This document shows positions 35,093-42,927 of a DNA stretch of 64,000 bases, piece by piece (within the stretch, counting starts at the first letter, position 1; each line of letters begins with the position of its first letter). The DNA lies in assembly GCA_003268905.1 (NCBI GenBank), contig QLTU01000006.1:1-64000 (forward strand), read 5' to 3'. This stretch comes from Acidovorax defluvii. GTDB lineage: Bacteria; Pseudomonadota; Gammaproteobacteria; Burkholderiales; Burkholderiaceae_C. Both the position numbers and the translations under genes were made by a program. The notes beneath the pieces are model-generated. The model was not told the origin of the DNA. It did no database searches and saw nothing but the letters and a program-made list of their open reading frames with translations.

Positions 35093-36577
35093 ATGTCCTC
35101 ACGCTCCCCCTCTGCCGCGCCCCAGCGCGCGCCCACCCTGCAACGCATTGACGTTGCTCGCCAGTTGCTCCTGACGCCTTTTGGTCTGGACGAAAGTCAT
35201 CTGGCGCGTGCGCTGGCGGAAATTCGCACCCACCAGGTCGACGACGCCGACCTGTATTTCCAATACACCCGCAGTGAAGGCTGGAGCCTCGAAGAGGGCA
35301 TCGTCAAGACGGGTTCGTTCTCGATTGACCAGGGCGTAGGGGTGCGCGCCGTCAGCGGCGAAAAGACGGCGTTTGCCTATTCCGACGACATCTCCGAAGC
35401 CTCGTTGCTTGACGCGGCGCGAACTGTACGGTCGATTTCATCTGTAGCCCAGGCAGGTCGTGCGCGAGTAGCTCCTAAAAAAATAGCTAACGGTCGCAGC
35501 CTCTATCCTGGCGTGGACCCCATCTCCACGCTGGACAGCACGGCCAAGGTCGCCCTGCTGATGCAGGTGGAGCAGCGTGCTCGCGCCAAGGACCCGCGCG
35601 TGGCCCAGGTCATGGCTGGCCTGGCGAGCGAATACGACGTGGTGCTGGTGGCCCGTGCCGACGGCACGCTGGCGGCAGATGTGCGGCCGCTGGTGCGGCT
35701 GTCCGTTACCGTGATCGCTGAGCAAAATGGTCGCCGTGAAATGGGCTCGGCCGGTGGCGGCGGTCGCTTTGGTCTGGCGTATTTCGATACCGAGCAAATT
35801 GCCCAGTATGTGGACGAGGCGGTGAACGCGGCCCTGGTCAATCTGGAGTCGCGCCCCGCGCCAGCGGGCGAGATGACGGTGGTTCTGGGCCCCGGCTGGC
35901 CCGGCATCCTGCTGCACGAAGCGGTGGGCCATGGTCTGGAAGGTGACTTCAACCGCAAGGGCTCCAGCGCCTTCAGCGGCCGCATCGGCCAGCGCGTGGC
36001 AGCCAAGGGTGTCACGGTGCTTGACGACGGCACCATCTCGGATCGGCGCGGCTCGCTCAACGTGGACGACGAAGGCAACACCAGCCAGCGCAACGTGCTG
36101 ATCGAGGACGGCATCCTGCAGGGCTACATCCAGGACGCCATGAACGCCCGCCTGATGGGTGTCAAACCCACGGGAAATGGCCGCCGCGAAAGTTACGCCC
36201 ATATCCCCATGCCACGCATGACCAACACCTACATGCTGGGCGGCGACAAGCAGCCGGAAGAGATTGTGGCCAGCATCAAACGTGGCCTGTATGCCACCAA
36301 TTTTGGGGGCGGCCAGGTGGACATCACCTCGGGCAAATTTGTGTTCTCCGCCAGTGAAGCCTACTGGGTGGAAAACGGAAAAATCCTCTACCCCGTGAAG
36401 GGCGCGACCATCGTCGGCGCTGGCCCCGAGGCCCTCAAGAAAGTCAGCATGATCGGCAACGACATGGCGCTCGACCCCGGTGTGGGCACCTGCGGCAAGG
36501 AAGGCCAGAGTGTGCCGGTGGGTGTGGGTCAGCCGACGCTGCGCATCGACGGCCTGACGGTCGGCGGTACGGCCTGA
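35093..36577 (+). CDS. tldD: Metalloprotease TldD
   Basis: 494 residues, partner of TldE/PmbA. This pair processes modified peptides (for example microcin B17) and CcdA. The zinc motif HEAVGHGLE (His275, Glu276, His280) is intact, with GSAFSGRIGQRVAAKGVTV... blocks and the end GKEGQSVPVGVGQPTLRIDGL. No pmbA gene is nearby. Residues 124-134 (RVAPKKIANGR) are coded by a short dispersed-repeat-like sequence in a surface-loop region. Start ATG 35093 matches the family. Confidence 0.96.
   Translation: MSSRSPSAAPQRAPTLQRIDVARQLLLTPFGLDESHLARALAEIRTHQVDDADLYFQYTRSEGWSLEEGIVKTGSFSIDQGVGVRAVSGEKTAFAYSDDISEASLLDAARTVRSISSVAQAGRARVAPKKIANGRSLYPGVDPISTLDSTAKVALLMQVEQRARAKDPRVAQVMAGLASEYDVVLVARADGTLAADVRPLVRLSVTVIAEQNGRREMGSAGGGGRFGLAYFDTEQIAQYVDEAVNAALVNLESRPAPAGEMTVVLGPGWPGILLHEAVGHGLEGDFNRKGSSAFSGRIGQRVAAKGVTVLDDGTISDRRGSLNVDDEGNTSQRNVLIEDGILQGYIQDAMNARLMGVKPTGNGRRESYAHIPMPRMTNTYMLGGDKQPEEIVASIKRGLYATNFGGGQVDITSGKFVFSASEAYWVENGKILYPVKGATIVGAGPEALKKVSMIGNDMALDPGVGTCGKEGQSVPVGVGQPTLRIDGLTVGGTA
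35463..35494. repeat. Dispersed-repeat-like core inside tldD
   Basis: GCGCGAGTAGCTCCTAAAAA followed by AATAGCTAACG resembles the GTAGCT...AATAGC core of the family, but only one arm is visible. It is in frame. Confidence 0.4.
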
Positions 36578-36679
36578 AGCCCACGCGGGCGGTGCCGCGG
36601 GTGGTTGCCTGGGCACATCGTGGCACCCGGCGGGCCACGCGGGGGCGACAGCCTGAAGAGGCGGGCGCACAATCACACC

Positions 36680-37216
36680 ATGCCTGCGTCGCTTTCCAGT
36701 TTGCAGCAAACACTCCAGTCATTTGGCGATATCAGCCGTTTTCTGCGTGAAGGCGTGGCGGACGAGGATTCCCGCCAGTTGCGGGACAGCCTGGGGGCGC
36801 TGTCGATGCACATTGAGGAGGCGACGCGCCTGCGCCGATCCGGCGCCGATGCCGGTGCCATCACCCGCCGCGTGGTGGAACTGGCCCAGTGCGCACGCGA
36901 GCACCAGCTTTTCCTCACGGGTTTGGGCTCTGCTTGGCATGCGTTGTACGAGTTTGGCGCTTACCAGCGCGCGCTGCGGGAGTTGCGTGACGCCGTCGCC
37001 GCATGGCAGCAGGAGCTGGAGCGCCACAGCGCGCGCGAGAGCGCCTGCTTTCGCCAGTTTGAGCTGCTCGCCTGGCGCACGCTGGGTGAAGCATTGCTGC
37101 TCATCGACATGTACGAGCACGACAGTGGTCCGCAAAGCGATTTGCCCGATGCATTGCCACAGCGGCTGTCGGGCTGGCAGCGGGTGCGGGCCTGGTTTGG
37201 GCGCCTGCGGCGATAG
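36680..37216 (+). CDS. Uncharacterised helical protein
   Basis: 178 residues; I recognise no domain. It looks all-helical and soluble (LSSLQQTLQSFGDISRFLRE, ALSMHIEEATRLRRSG, RALRELRDAVAAWQQELERH) with several Arg-rich stretches and the basic end WQRVRAWFGRLRR. There is no signal peptide or membrane segment. It lies 102 bp after tldD and just before the DAHP synthase attenuator. Confidence 0.65.
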   Translation: MPASLSSLQQTLQSFGDISRFLREGVADEDSRQLRDSLGALSMHIEEATRLRRSGADAGAITRRVVELAQCAREHQLFLTGLGSAWHALYEFGAYQRALRELRDAVAAWQQELERHSARESACFRQFELLAWRTLGEALLLIDMYEHDSGPQSDLPDALPQRLSGWQRVRAWFGRLRR

Positions 37217-37302
37217 CTGACTGTCGCCAGTTTTTGCAGTCCACGCGCACAGTTGCCGCCGCGCCACAATGCCCCGGGCTTGCTGCGCTGCGACAAACAC
37301 TG

Positions 37303-37311
37303 TGCTACATT
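37303..37311 (+). promoter_or_regulatory. Possible extended -10 promoter for the aro leader
   Basis: TGCTACATT reads as an extended -10 (TGn + TACATT, 4/6 to TATAAT). It places the transcript start about 7-8 bases later, at or next to the leader ATG 37319. No good -35 is visible at standard spacing. If right, the leader peptide would be translated from a nearly leaderless mRNA, which fits the absence of a ribosome site. Confidence 0.35.
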
Positions 37312-37318
37312 GATTCAC

Positions 37319-37375
37319 ATGCAAGTACGCAGCGCGTTTTATTTTTGGTTTTGGATCTCAGTCCCCGGCGGATGA
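37319..37375 (+). CDS. Aromatic-rich attenuator leader peptide of the DAHP synthase gene
   Basis: An 18-codon open frame reads MQVRSAFYFWFWISVPGG and stops at TGA 37373-37375. Residues 7-12 are six consecutive aromatic codons: Phe-Tyr-Phe-Trp-Phe-Trp. This is the hallmark of a leader peptide whose translation senses charged aromatic tRNAs. It is followed by competing hairpins and a terminator upstream of the gene for the first enzyme of aromatic synthesis. No ribosome site is visible before ATG. The peptide itself is not expected to have a function. Confidence 0.8.
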   Translation: MQVRSAFYFWFWISVPGG

Positions 37376-37411
37376 GAGGACAGCGCGCAAGCCCACAAAC
37401 CTCCCCATACC

Positions 37412-37449
37412 AACCGCCGACGCTGTAAAGCCCGGCGGTTTTTGTTTTT
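37412..37449 (+). terminator. Attenuator terminator in the DAHP synthase leader
   Basis: Stem AACCGCCG (37412-37419) / CGGCGGTT (37433-37440), a 13-nt loop, then TTTTTGTTTTT ending 37449: a good intrinsic terminator 38 bp before the aro gene's ATG. Two upstream segments can compete. CGGCGG at 37366-37371, inside the leader's last codons, pairs with CCGCCG 37414-37419. ACAGCGCG at 37380-37387, just after the leader stop, pairs with 37418-37426 with one bulge. GCGCGT 37332-37337 can pair with GCGCGC 37383-37388. Pairings were read by eye, not folded. Confidence 0.8.
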
Positions 37450-37486
37450 CTGACCTTCTCCCATTTCAATCCACGAGGAAGCAACC

Positions 37487-38608
37487 ATGACGGCCCACGC
37501 CACCCCTGCCAGCGATACCTGGTACCGCAGCGTCGAGAAAACCAGCCAGACCGACGACGAACGTATCAAGGACATCACCGTGTTGCCACCTCCCGAACAC
37601 CTGATCCGCTTTTTCCCCATCAGCGGAACGCCGGTGGAAGCGCTGATCACCCAGACCCGCAAGAACATCCACCGCATCATGGCGGGCAAGGATGACCGCT
37701 TGCTGGTGGTGATTGGCCCCTGCTCCATCCACGACCCCGCGGCGGCGCTGGAATATGCCCGTCGCATGGCTGCCGTGCGTGCCCAGTACGCAGACACGCT
37801 GGAGATCGTGATGCGCGTGTATTTCGAGAAACCCCGCACCACGGTGGGCTGGAAGGGCCTGATCAATGACCCCTATCTGGATGAGAGCTATCGCATCGAC
37901 GAAGGCCTGCGCATTGCGCGCCAGTTGCTCATCGAGATCAACCGCCTGGGCATCCCGGCGGGCAGCGAGTTTCTCGATGTGATCTCGCCCCAGTACATCG
38001 GCGACCTCATTAGCTGGGGTGCCATCGGCGCACGCACCACCGAAAGCCAGGTGCACCGCGAGCTGGCCTCGGGCCTGTCTGCGCCCATTGGATTCAAGAA
38101 TGGAACGGATGGCAACATCCGCATCGCCACCGACGCCATCCAGTCGGCCAGCCGGGGCCACCATTTCCTGTCGGTGCACAAGAATGGCCAGGTGGCCATC
38201 GTCAACACCAAGGGCAACAAAGACTGCCACGTCATCCTGCGTGGTGGCAAGGCCCCCAATTACGATGCCGCCAGCGTCGCCGCCGCCTGCAAGGACCTTG
38301 AAGCCGCGCATTTGCCCGCCACCTTGATGGTCGATTGCAGCCACGCCAACAGCAGCAAGCAGCACCAAAAGCAGCTCGATGTGGCGCGGGATATTGCAGC
38401 CCAGATCGCTGGAGGTTCGCGCAGCGTGTTCGGTCTCATGATCGAGAGCCATCTGAACGCCGGTGCGCAGAAGTTCTCGCCTGGCAAGGACCTGCCCAGC
38501 GCGCTGGAGTATGGAAAGAGCATCACCGACGCCTGCCTGGGCTGGGACGATTCGCTGCAGTCGCTGGCCGAACTCTCGGCGGCCGTGGTGGCCCGCCGCG
38601 CGCTCTGA
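37487..38608 (+). CDS. Class I 3-deoxy-7-phosphoheptulonate (DAHP) synthase
   Basis: 373 residues. The enzyme condenses phosphoenolpyruvate and erythrose 4-phosphate, the first step of aromatic amino acid synthesis. AroF/G/H-type motifs are VVIGPCSIHDP (metal-binding Cys), VMRVYFEKPRTTVGWKGLI, GARTTESQVHRELASGL, GFKNGTDGN, VDCSHANSSK and FGLMIESHLNAG. The N-terminal extension involved in feedback inhibition is present, so this is a regulated microbial-type enzyme, but which amino acid inhibits it cannot be read. Its leader carries an aromatic attenuator, arguing for control by tRNA charging. ATG 37487 follows GAGGAAG. Confidence 0.96.
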   Translation: MTAHATPASDTWYRSVEKTSQTDDERIKDITVLPPPEHLIRFFPISGTPVEALITQTRKNIHRIMAGKDDRLLVVIGPCSIHDPAAALEYARRMAAVRAQYADTLEIVMRVYFEKPRTTVGWKGLINDPYLDESYRIDEGLRIARQLLIEINRLGIPAGSEFLDVISPQYIGDLISWGAIGARTTESQVHRELASGLSAPIGFKNGTDGNIRIATDAIQSASRGHHFLSVHKNGQVAIVNTKGNKDCHVILRGGKAPNYDAASVAAACKDLEAAHLPATLMVDCSHANSSKQHQKQLDVARDIAAQIAGGSRSVFGLMIESHLNAGAQKFSPGKDLPSALEYGKSITDACLGWDDSLQSLAELSAAVVARRAL

Positions 38609-38687
38609 TACGAAGTTCATACCGTCGGATAACCAGCATCGGATAACCAGAGGCAGGGAGCCCGCAGCCAGTGCTTTGTCAAGACGA

Positions 38688-38787
38688 TCCAGCGAAGCTG
38701 GACGACTGGGGCAGTCCCTGTGATGCTGCACCGCTGTGGCGGTGTAAGCTCAAACCTTTGGCGGGGCGCACCGGGTGTGCCGCCCCG
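38688..38787 (+). other. Chain of hairpins upstream of the 38825 gene
   Basis: Within 100 bp four inverted repeats occur in a row: TCCAGC-GAA-GCTGGA (38688-38702), GACT...AGTC (38704-38716), CACCGC-TGTG-GCGGTG (38729-38744) and a GC-rich imperfect one (about 38763-38786). None has a T-run, so they are not ordinary terminators. This could be a structured 5' UTR or the tail of the DAHP synthase transcript. Confidence 0.45.
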
Positions 38788-38824
38788 GCCCTTGCATCCC
38801 CATTGCGCCAGAAAGGCAAGCATC

Positions 38825-39136
38825 ATGCACAGCGAAGTGTCGGTCCAACTGACTGGAAACCAGAAATTCCGTTTTGATCTGGAGGGCCAGGAGCCCATGA
38901 CGCACGAAGGCGGGCGCCGCTGGCTGGACGATCAGTTCACGGCCCTCGATTGCGAACCCCTGCGCGCCAGCGGCAAGGTGTTGCTGGCCGACAAGGTCTT
39001 GACCGTGGCGCTTGCCGCAGGCACCGCGTTGTTCAACGATCCCGTGTGGTCGCGCGACTTTGCCCGTGCCGCCAGTGCTGCGCTGGCCAAACCCGTGGTG
39101 CGGGTGGACGTGCCAGCCATGGCTGTGTCCTTCTGA
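38825..39136 (+). CDS. Uncharacterised small protein
   Basis: 103 residues, soluble, no recognised domain: MHSEVSVQLTGNQKFRFDLE, MTHEGGRRWLDDQFTALDCE, then ADKVLTVALAAGTALFNDP. The last 25 residues (FARAASAALAKPVVRVDVPAMAV) are moderately hydrophobic. It has AGAAAGG upstream of ATG 38825. Its 5' flank carries a chain of hairpins, and it converges on mpl across a dispersed palindrome. Confidence 0.65.
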   Translation: MHSEVSVQLTGNQKFRFDLEGQEPMTHEGGRRWLDDQFTALDCEPLRASGKVLLADKVLTVALAAGTALFNDPVWSRDFARAASAALAKPVVRVDVPAMAVSF

Positions 39137-39146
39137 AAATCAGGTC

Positions 39147-39195
39147 AAAATAGCCGCTAGCCCTTATCTGATAAGCGGTGGTAGCTATATTTATG
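39147..39195. repeat. Dispersed palindrome, copy overlapping the mpl stop
   Basis: The best-formed copy: AAAATAGCCGCTAGCCCTTAT, CTG, ATAAGCGGTGGTAGCTAT. The mpl stop codon (39191-39193) lies inside its right edge. It sits between convergent genes, where it could serve as a bidirectional terminator. Confidence 0.8.
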
Positions 39196-40609
39196 ATAGT
39201 GCACGCAGCAAGCGGTCGTGCACCCCGCCGAAGCCACCATTGCTCATGCAGACGATGTGATCGCCCGGCTTTGCGGCCTGCTGCACCTGGCTGACCAGGG
39301 TGTCGATGTCTGGCGCGGTCTGTGCGCGCTGGCCGGGGCCTACGCCCAACGGCGCCAGGGCGTCGGCGGCATCCCAGTCCAGCCCGGCCGTGTGGCAAAA
39401 GGCCAGATCGGCGTTCTCCAGCGCCCAGGGCAACTGGCTTTTCATGGCGCCCAGCTTCATGGTGTTGCTGCGCGGCTCGAACACCGCCAGGATGCGTGCA
39501 TCGGCCCCCAGGCTGCGGCGCAAGCCATCCAGTGTGGTGCGCAGCGCGGTGGGGTGGTGCGCAAAGTCGTCGTACACCGCGATGCCGTTGACGGTGCCGC
39601 GCAATTCCATGCGGCGTTTGACATTCTGAAAATTGGCCAGCGCCTGTGCGGCCTGCGACACGGGCACGCCCACATGGTGGGCCGCTGCAATCGCTGCCAG
39701 CGCATTGAGCTGGTTGTGCACGCCTGTCAGGCTCCATTGCACGCGCGCTACCGCGGCACCCTGGTGCAGCACGTCAAAAGCCTGCGGGTCGCCCACGGCA
39801 GAAAAATCGCTCACTGCGGCGCCGAAGCTGCTCACCGTGCTCCAGCAGCCGGTGTGCAGCACACGGGCGAGGCTTTCTTCGAGCCCGTTGACCACGATGC
39901 GACCCGAGGGCGGCACGGTGCGCACCAGGTGGTGGAACTGGCGCTCGATGGCGGCCAGGTCATCAAAGATGTCGGCATGGTCGAATTCCAGATTGTTCAG
40001 CACCGCCGTGCGCGGGCGGTAATGTACGAACTTGCTGCGCTTGTCGAAAAAGGCGGTGTCGTACTCGTCGGCCTCAATGACAAAGAGCGGGCGGGTGTCG
40101 AGCGCCCCGTCGCCTGCGATGGGGCGGTGCGTGGCGCCCAGGCGGGCAGACACCCCGAAGTTCAGTGGCACGCCGCCAATCAAAAAGCCCGGCTGCAGTC
40201 CGGCACTTTCCAGAATCCAGGCCAGCATCGACGTGGTGGTGGTCTTGCCGTGGGTTCCCGCCACAGCCAGCACGTGCCGGCCCTGCAACACCTGTTCGGC
40301 CAGCCACTGCGGGCCGCTGGTGTAGGGCAGGCCGGCGTCCAGAATGGCTTCCATGAGCGGAAACTTGGGGCTGCCGTCGGCCAGCCGGGCGCGGCTGACC
40401 ACATTGCCCACCACGAACACATCGGGGCGCAGCGCCAGCTGGTCTGCTCCGAACCCTTCGATCAGCTCGATGCCCAAGGCGCGCAGCTGATCGCTCATGG
40501 GTGGGTAAACACCGGCGTCGCAGCCAGTAACCTTGTGCCCTGCTTCCCGCGCCAGCGCGGCCAAGCCCCCCATGAACGTGCCGCAGATCCCGAGTATGTG
40601 TATGTGCAT
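39191..40609 (-). CDS. mpl: Murein tripeptide ligase Mpl
   Basis: 472 residues. Mpl attaches recycled L-Ala-D-Glu-mDAP tripeptide to UDP-MurNAc. It starts MHIHILGICGTFMGGLAALA, has the P-loop VAGTHGKTTTTSMLAW, the Mur-ligase block FVIEADEYDTAFFDKRSKFVHY, the DDFAHHPTALRTTL motif and FEPRSNTMKLGAMKSQL. All are typical of Mpl rather than MurC. It complements AmpD (53154) in cell-wall recycling. Its stop codon falls in a dispersed palindrome. Confidence 0.96.
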   Translation of the reverse strand: MHIHILGICGTFMGGLAALAREAGHKVTGCDAGVYPPMSDQLRALGIELIEGFGADQLALRPDVFVVGNVVSRARLADGSPKFPLMEAILDAGLPYTSGPQWLAEQVLQGRHVLAVAGTHGKTTTTSMLAWILESAGLQPGFLIGGVPLNFGVSARLGATHRPIAGDGALDTRPLFVIEADEYDTAFFDKRSKFVHYRPRTAVLNNLEFDHADIFDDLAAIERQFHHLVRTVPPSGRIVVNGLEESLARVLHTGCWSTVSSFGAAVSDFSAVGDPQAFDVLHQGAAVARVQWSLTGVHNQLNALAAIAAAHHVGVPVSQAAQALANFQNVKRRMELRGTVNGIAVYDDFAHHPTALRTTLDGLRRSLGADARILAVFEPRSNTMKLGAMKSQLPWALENADLAFCHTAGLDWDAADALAPLGVGPGQRAQTAPDIDTLVSQVQQAAKPGDHIVCMSNGGFGGVHDRLLRALS

Positions 40610-40644
40610 GGGCGCAGATTCTAAGGTTCAAGCACAAAAGGCAA

Positions 40645-40688
40645 CGCAGCGCTTGTGTGGTAAGCGCAAGAAGCTATTAAAAACATAG
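40645..40688. repeat. Dispersed palindrome, copy upstream of mpl
   Basis: Arms CGCAGCGCTTGTGTGG and TAAGCGCAAGAAGCTATT. It lies between the divergent mpl and 40808 genes, about 35 bp before the mpl start, so it may fall in its promoter or leader. Confidence 0.7.
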
Positions 40689-40807
40689 TGTCTGCCAGGG
40701 TGGCTGGAGTGCAATGGCCATATCTTCGTCGGGCCATGCGGGGCGGCGTGGCGGCTTGTCACGGGTTGGCGCCACAATAGCGCCTCCCAACGCCATCCCA
40801 TTGCGCC

Positions 40808-41404
40808 ATGCCAACACCTTTGAGCGCCGAAATCGCCAGCACCACTGCCCGGCTGGTCGTGGAAGAGGGCCTGGAGTGGGGCCCCGCCAAACGCCGTGCC
40901 GTGCGCCAGCTGGGCCTGCCGGCACGCACCCCCCTACCCGACAACGATGAGGTGGAAGACGCAGTACGGGAATACATCGCCCTGTTTTGCGCCGACACCC
41001 AGCCCCGTGAATTGCGTGCCCTGCGCCAGCTGGCCCTGGTCTGGATGGAGCGCATGTCCGCTTTTCGGCCCCATCTCGGCGGCGCGGTGTGGCGTGGCAC
41101 TGCCACCCGGCTGTCGGATATTTATCTGCAGTTGTTCTGTGATGACTCCAAATCAGCCGAGATCGCGCTGATAGACCATAACGTCGATTACGAGCCGCGC
41201 ACCGTCCCAGGCTTTCACGGCGATTCTGTCGAGGCCCTCAGCGTGGGCAGCAAGTGCCCTGAGCTGGGTGAAATGATCGGCGTGCATTTGCTGATCTACG
41301 ATCTCGACGATTTGCGCGGAGCCTTGCGCCCCGATACCAAGGGACGATCGCCACGTGGTGACATCACCGCGGTGCGGCGCCTTCTTCAGGAAAATGCCCC
41401 ATGA
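40808..41404 (+). CDS. Uncharacterised conserved protein, possibly nucleotidyltransferase-like
   Basis: 198 residues, no signal peptide. The N-terminus is helical (STTARLVVEEGLEWGPAKRR). The middle GTATRLSDIYLQLFCDDSKS faintly resembles the G-[SG]..R..SDID pattern of minimal nucleotidyltransferases, but the acidic pair is not clear (SDIY instead of SDID), so activity is doubtful. VPGFHGDSVEALSVGSKCPE follows. Its stop overlaps the ATG of the TlpA-like gene (ATGA), suggesting a functional pair. Confidence 0.7.
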   Translation: MPTPLSAEIASTTARLVVEEGLEWGPAKRRAVRQLGLPARTPLPDNDEVEDAVREYIALFCADTQPRELRALRQLALVWMERMSAFRPHLGGAVWRGTATRLSDIYLQLFCDDSKSAEIALIDHNVDYEPRTVPGFHGDSVEALSVGSKCPELGEMIGVHLLIYDLDDLRGALRPDTKGRSPRGDITAVRRLLQENAP

Positions 41405-41991
41405 CTCTGCCATCCCTGCCATCTGCTGAATCGTCTGTTTCCTCTGAGTCTGGTTATGGCGTAACGCCCGTAAGCCGGCGCAGGGCTTTGTATGCTGGTG
41501 TGGCTGCCGCTGCCGCGCTGGGTGGTGCCGGCCTGGCCTGGTGGCGCCTGCAGCCCCGCGCTGTGCAAGCGGGCGCCGAGCAGGCACTTTGGACCCAGGC
41601 ATTCGACACGCCCGAGGGCGCCCAACTGGCCATGGGGGCGTTTGCTGGCAAACCCTTGCTGCTCAACTTCTGGGCGACCTGGTGTCCGCCCTGTGTAGAA
41701 GAGTTGCCCCTGCTCAACACCTTTCATCGCGAAAACAAGGCCAACGGCTGGCAAGTGGTGGGGTTGGCGATTGATCAGCCTTCTTCGGTGCGGAAATTTC
41801 TGGCGCGGCTACCGCTGGATTTCCCGGTGGGCTTGGCAGGGCTGGGGGGCTCGGAGTTGGGGCGCTCCTTGGGCAACCTGACGGGTGGCCTGCCCTTCAC
41901 CGTGGTGTTCGGCGCGGAAGGGCGCGTGTTGCATCGTAAAATGGGCCAGGTTACCCCGCAGGACTTGCGAAAGTGGGTTGCCCTGCGCTGA
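41401..41991 (+). CDS. TlpA/ResA-family thioredoxin-like protein
   Basis: 196 residues. An N-terminal membrane anchor with Arg-Arg before it (VSRRRALYAGVAAAAALGGA) leads to a thioredoxin fold with redox motif WCPPC (Cys95, Cys98) in LLNFWATWCPPCVEELPLLN and the cis-Pro region GNLTGGLPFTVVFG. It should reduce disulfides in the periplasm, as in cytochrome c maturation. It is coupled to the upstream gene by ATGA overlap. Confidence 0.9.
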   Translation: MTLPSLPSAESSVSSESGYGVTPVSRRRALYAGVAAAAALGGAGLAWWRLQPRAVQAGAEQALWTQAFDTPEGAQLAMGAFAGKPLLLNFWATWCPPCVEELPLLNTFHRENKANGWQVVGLAIDQPSSVRKFLARLPLDFPVGLAGLGGSELGRSLGNLTGGLPFTVVFGAEGRVLHRKMGQVTPQDLRKWVALR

Positions 41992-42140
41992 AGATATTTT
42001 CCGTAAAAATAGCCAGTCAAAACCGCTGAAAGGGGCTATGTCCCCGCTGTCGATGGTGAAAAATGCGCTCTAAAGACTGAAGTAGGCTGAAATTGGAGTA
42101 AATTCGCGCCTTATTCAGTTTTATAGCCGTTGGAGCTCCC

Positions 42141-42590
42141 ATGGATTTGCGAAAACTCAAAACCCTCATCGATCTGGTATCCGAGTCGAATGTGTCTGAA
42201 CTCGAGATCACCGAAGCCGAGGGCAAGGTCCGTATCGTCAAGAGCGGCGGCGCTGTGGTGCAGCAGTATGTTCCGGCTCCCATGCCCGCTGCGGCTGCAG
42301 CAGCCGCGCCGGCCACCGTTGCCGAGCTGCCCGCGCCGGTGGCTGCAGCGCCCACTGGCCATGTGGTGAAGTCGCCCATGGTGGGCACTTTTTACCGTTC
42401 GTCCAGCCCCGGTGCCAAGGCGTTCGTCGAGGTGGGCAGCCAGGTCAAGGAAGGCGAGACGGTCTGCATCATCGAAGCCATGAAGATCCTCAATGAAATC
42501 GAGGCCGACAAATCCGGCACAGTGGCCAAGATTCTGGGTGAGAACGGTCAGGCCGTCGAATACGGACAACCCTTGTTCGTGATCGAATAA
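42141..42590 (+). CDS. accB: Biotin carboxyl carrier protein of acetyl-CoA carboxylase
   Basis: 149 residues. It begins [20 protein letters not shown], has an Ala-Pro-rich linker (about 45-72) and the biotinyl domain [20 protein letters not shown] ... [18 protein letters not shown], with biotinylated Lys115 in EAMKI. It carries the carboxyl group between AccC and the transferase in fatty-acid synthesis. The accC gene follows, separated by a 337-bp repeat array rather than the usual few bases. Confidence 0.98.
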   Translation: MDLRKLKTLIDLVSESNVSELEITEAEGKVRIVKSGGAVVQQYVPAPMPAAAAAAAPATVAELPAPVAAAPTGHVVKSPMVGTFYRSSSPGAKAFVEVGSQVKEGETVCIIEAMKILNEIEADKSGTVAKILGENGQAVEYGQPLFVIE

Positions 42591-42600
42591 TCCCCTGCCC

Positions 42601-42927
42601 ATGTTTACAAAGATCCTTGTCGCCCACTGCGACGTTCTTGCCAGCGGCAAGGCAATGCAAATTGCCCTGGCACGCGCCAGCGTGCGGGCGATGAGCCGCG
42701 AGATAGCCTATGTTTAAAAAGATCCTGGTCGCCAATCGCGGCGTTCTTGCCAGCGGCAAGGCAATGCAAATTGCCCTGGCACGCGCCAGCGTGCGGGCGA
42801 TGAGCCGCGAGATAGCCTATGTTTAAAAAGATCCTGGTCGCCAATCGCGGCGTTCTTGCCAGCGGCAAGGCAATGCAAATTGCCCTGGCACGCGCCAGCG
42901 TGCGGGCGATGAGCCGCGAGATAGCCT
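42601..42927 (+). repeat. Tandem 109-bp array built from the 5' end of accC (three units)
   Basis: Units start at 42601, 42710 and 42819; accC itself starts at 42928. Each unit is a 33-bp copy of accC's first eleven codons ([11 protein letters not shown]) followed by an identical 76-bp tail not found in accC. Units 2 and 3 are identical and match accC's head exactly. Unit 1 has six differences, all in its head (reads MFTKILVAHCD). Each unit opens a 38-codon frame (42601-42717, 42710-42826, 42819-42935). Its stop TAA is the one in the next copy's ATGTTTAA, so each frame overlaps the next by eight bases and the last overlaps accC. Confidence 0.97.

Noticed and set aside
38625-38650. 12-bp direct repeat TCGGATAACCAG x2
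   Set aside because: Two short copies only, no associated structure or gene boundary; most likely a chance duplication.
41992-42070. Another copy of the dispersed palindrome upstream of accB (AAAATAGCC...GGGGCTATG)
   Set aside because: Only a short AATAGCC/GGCTAT pair is present and the AGCGCTTAT core is missing, so it was not counted.
42601-42927. Possible CRISPR or mobile element
   Set aside because: Units are contiguous with no variable spacers, and the head is clearly copied from the adjacent accC. No terminal inverted repeats or transposase are visible.
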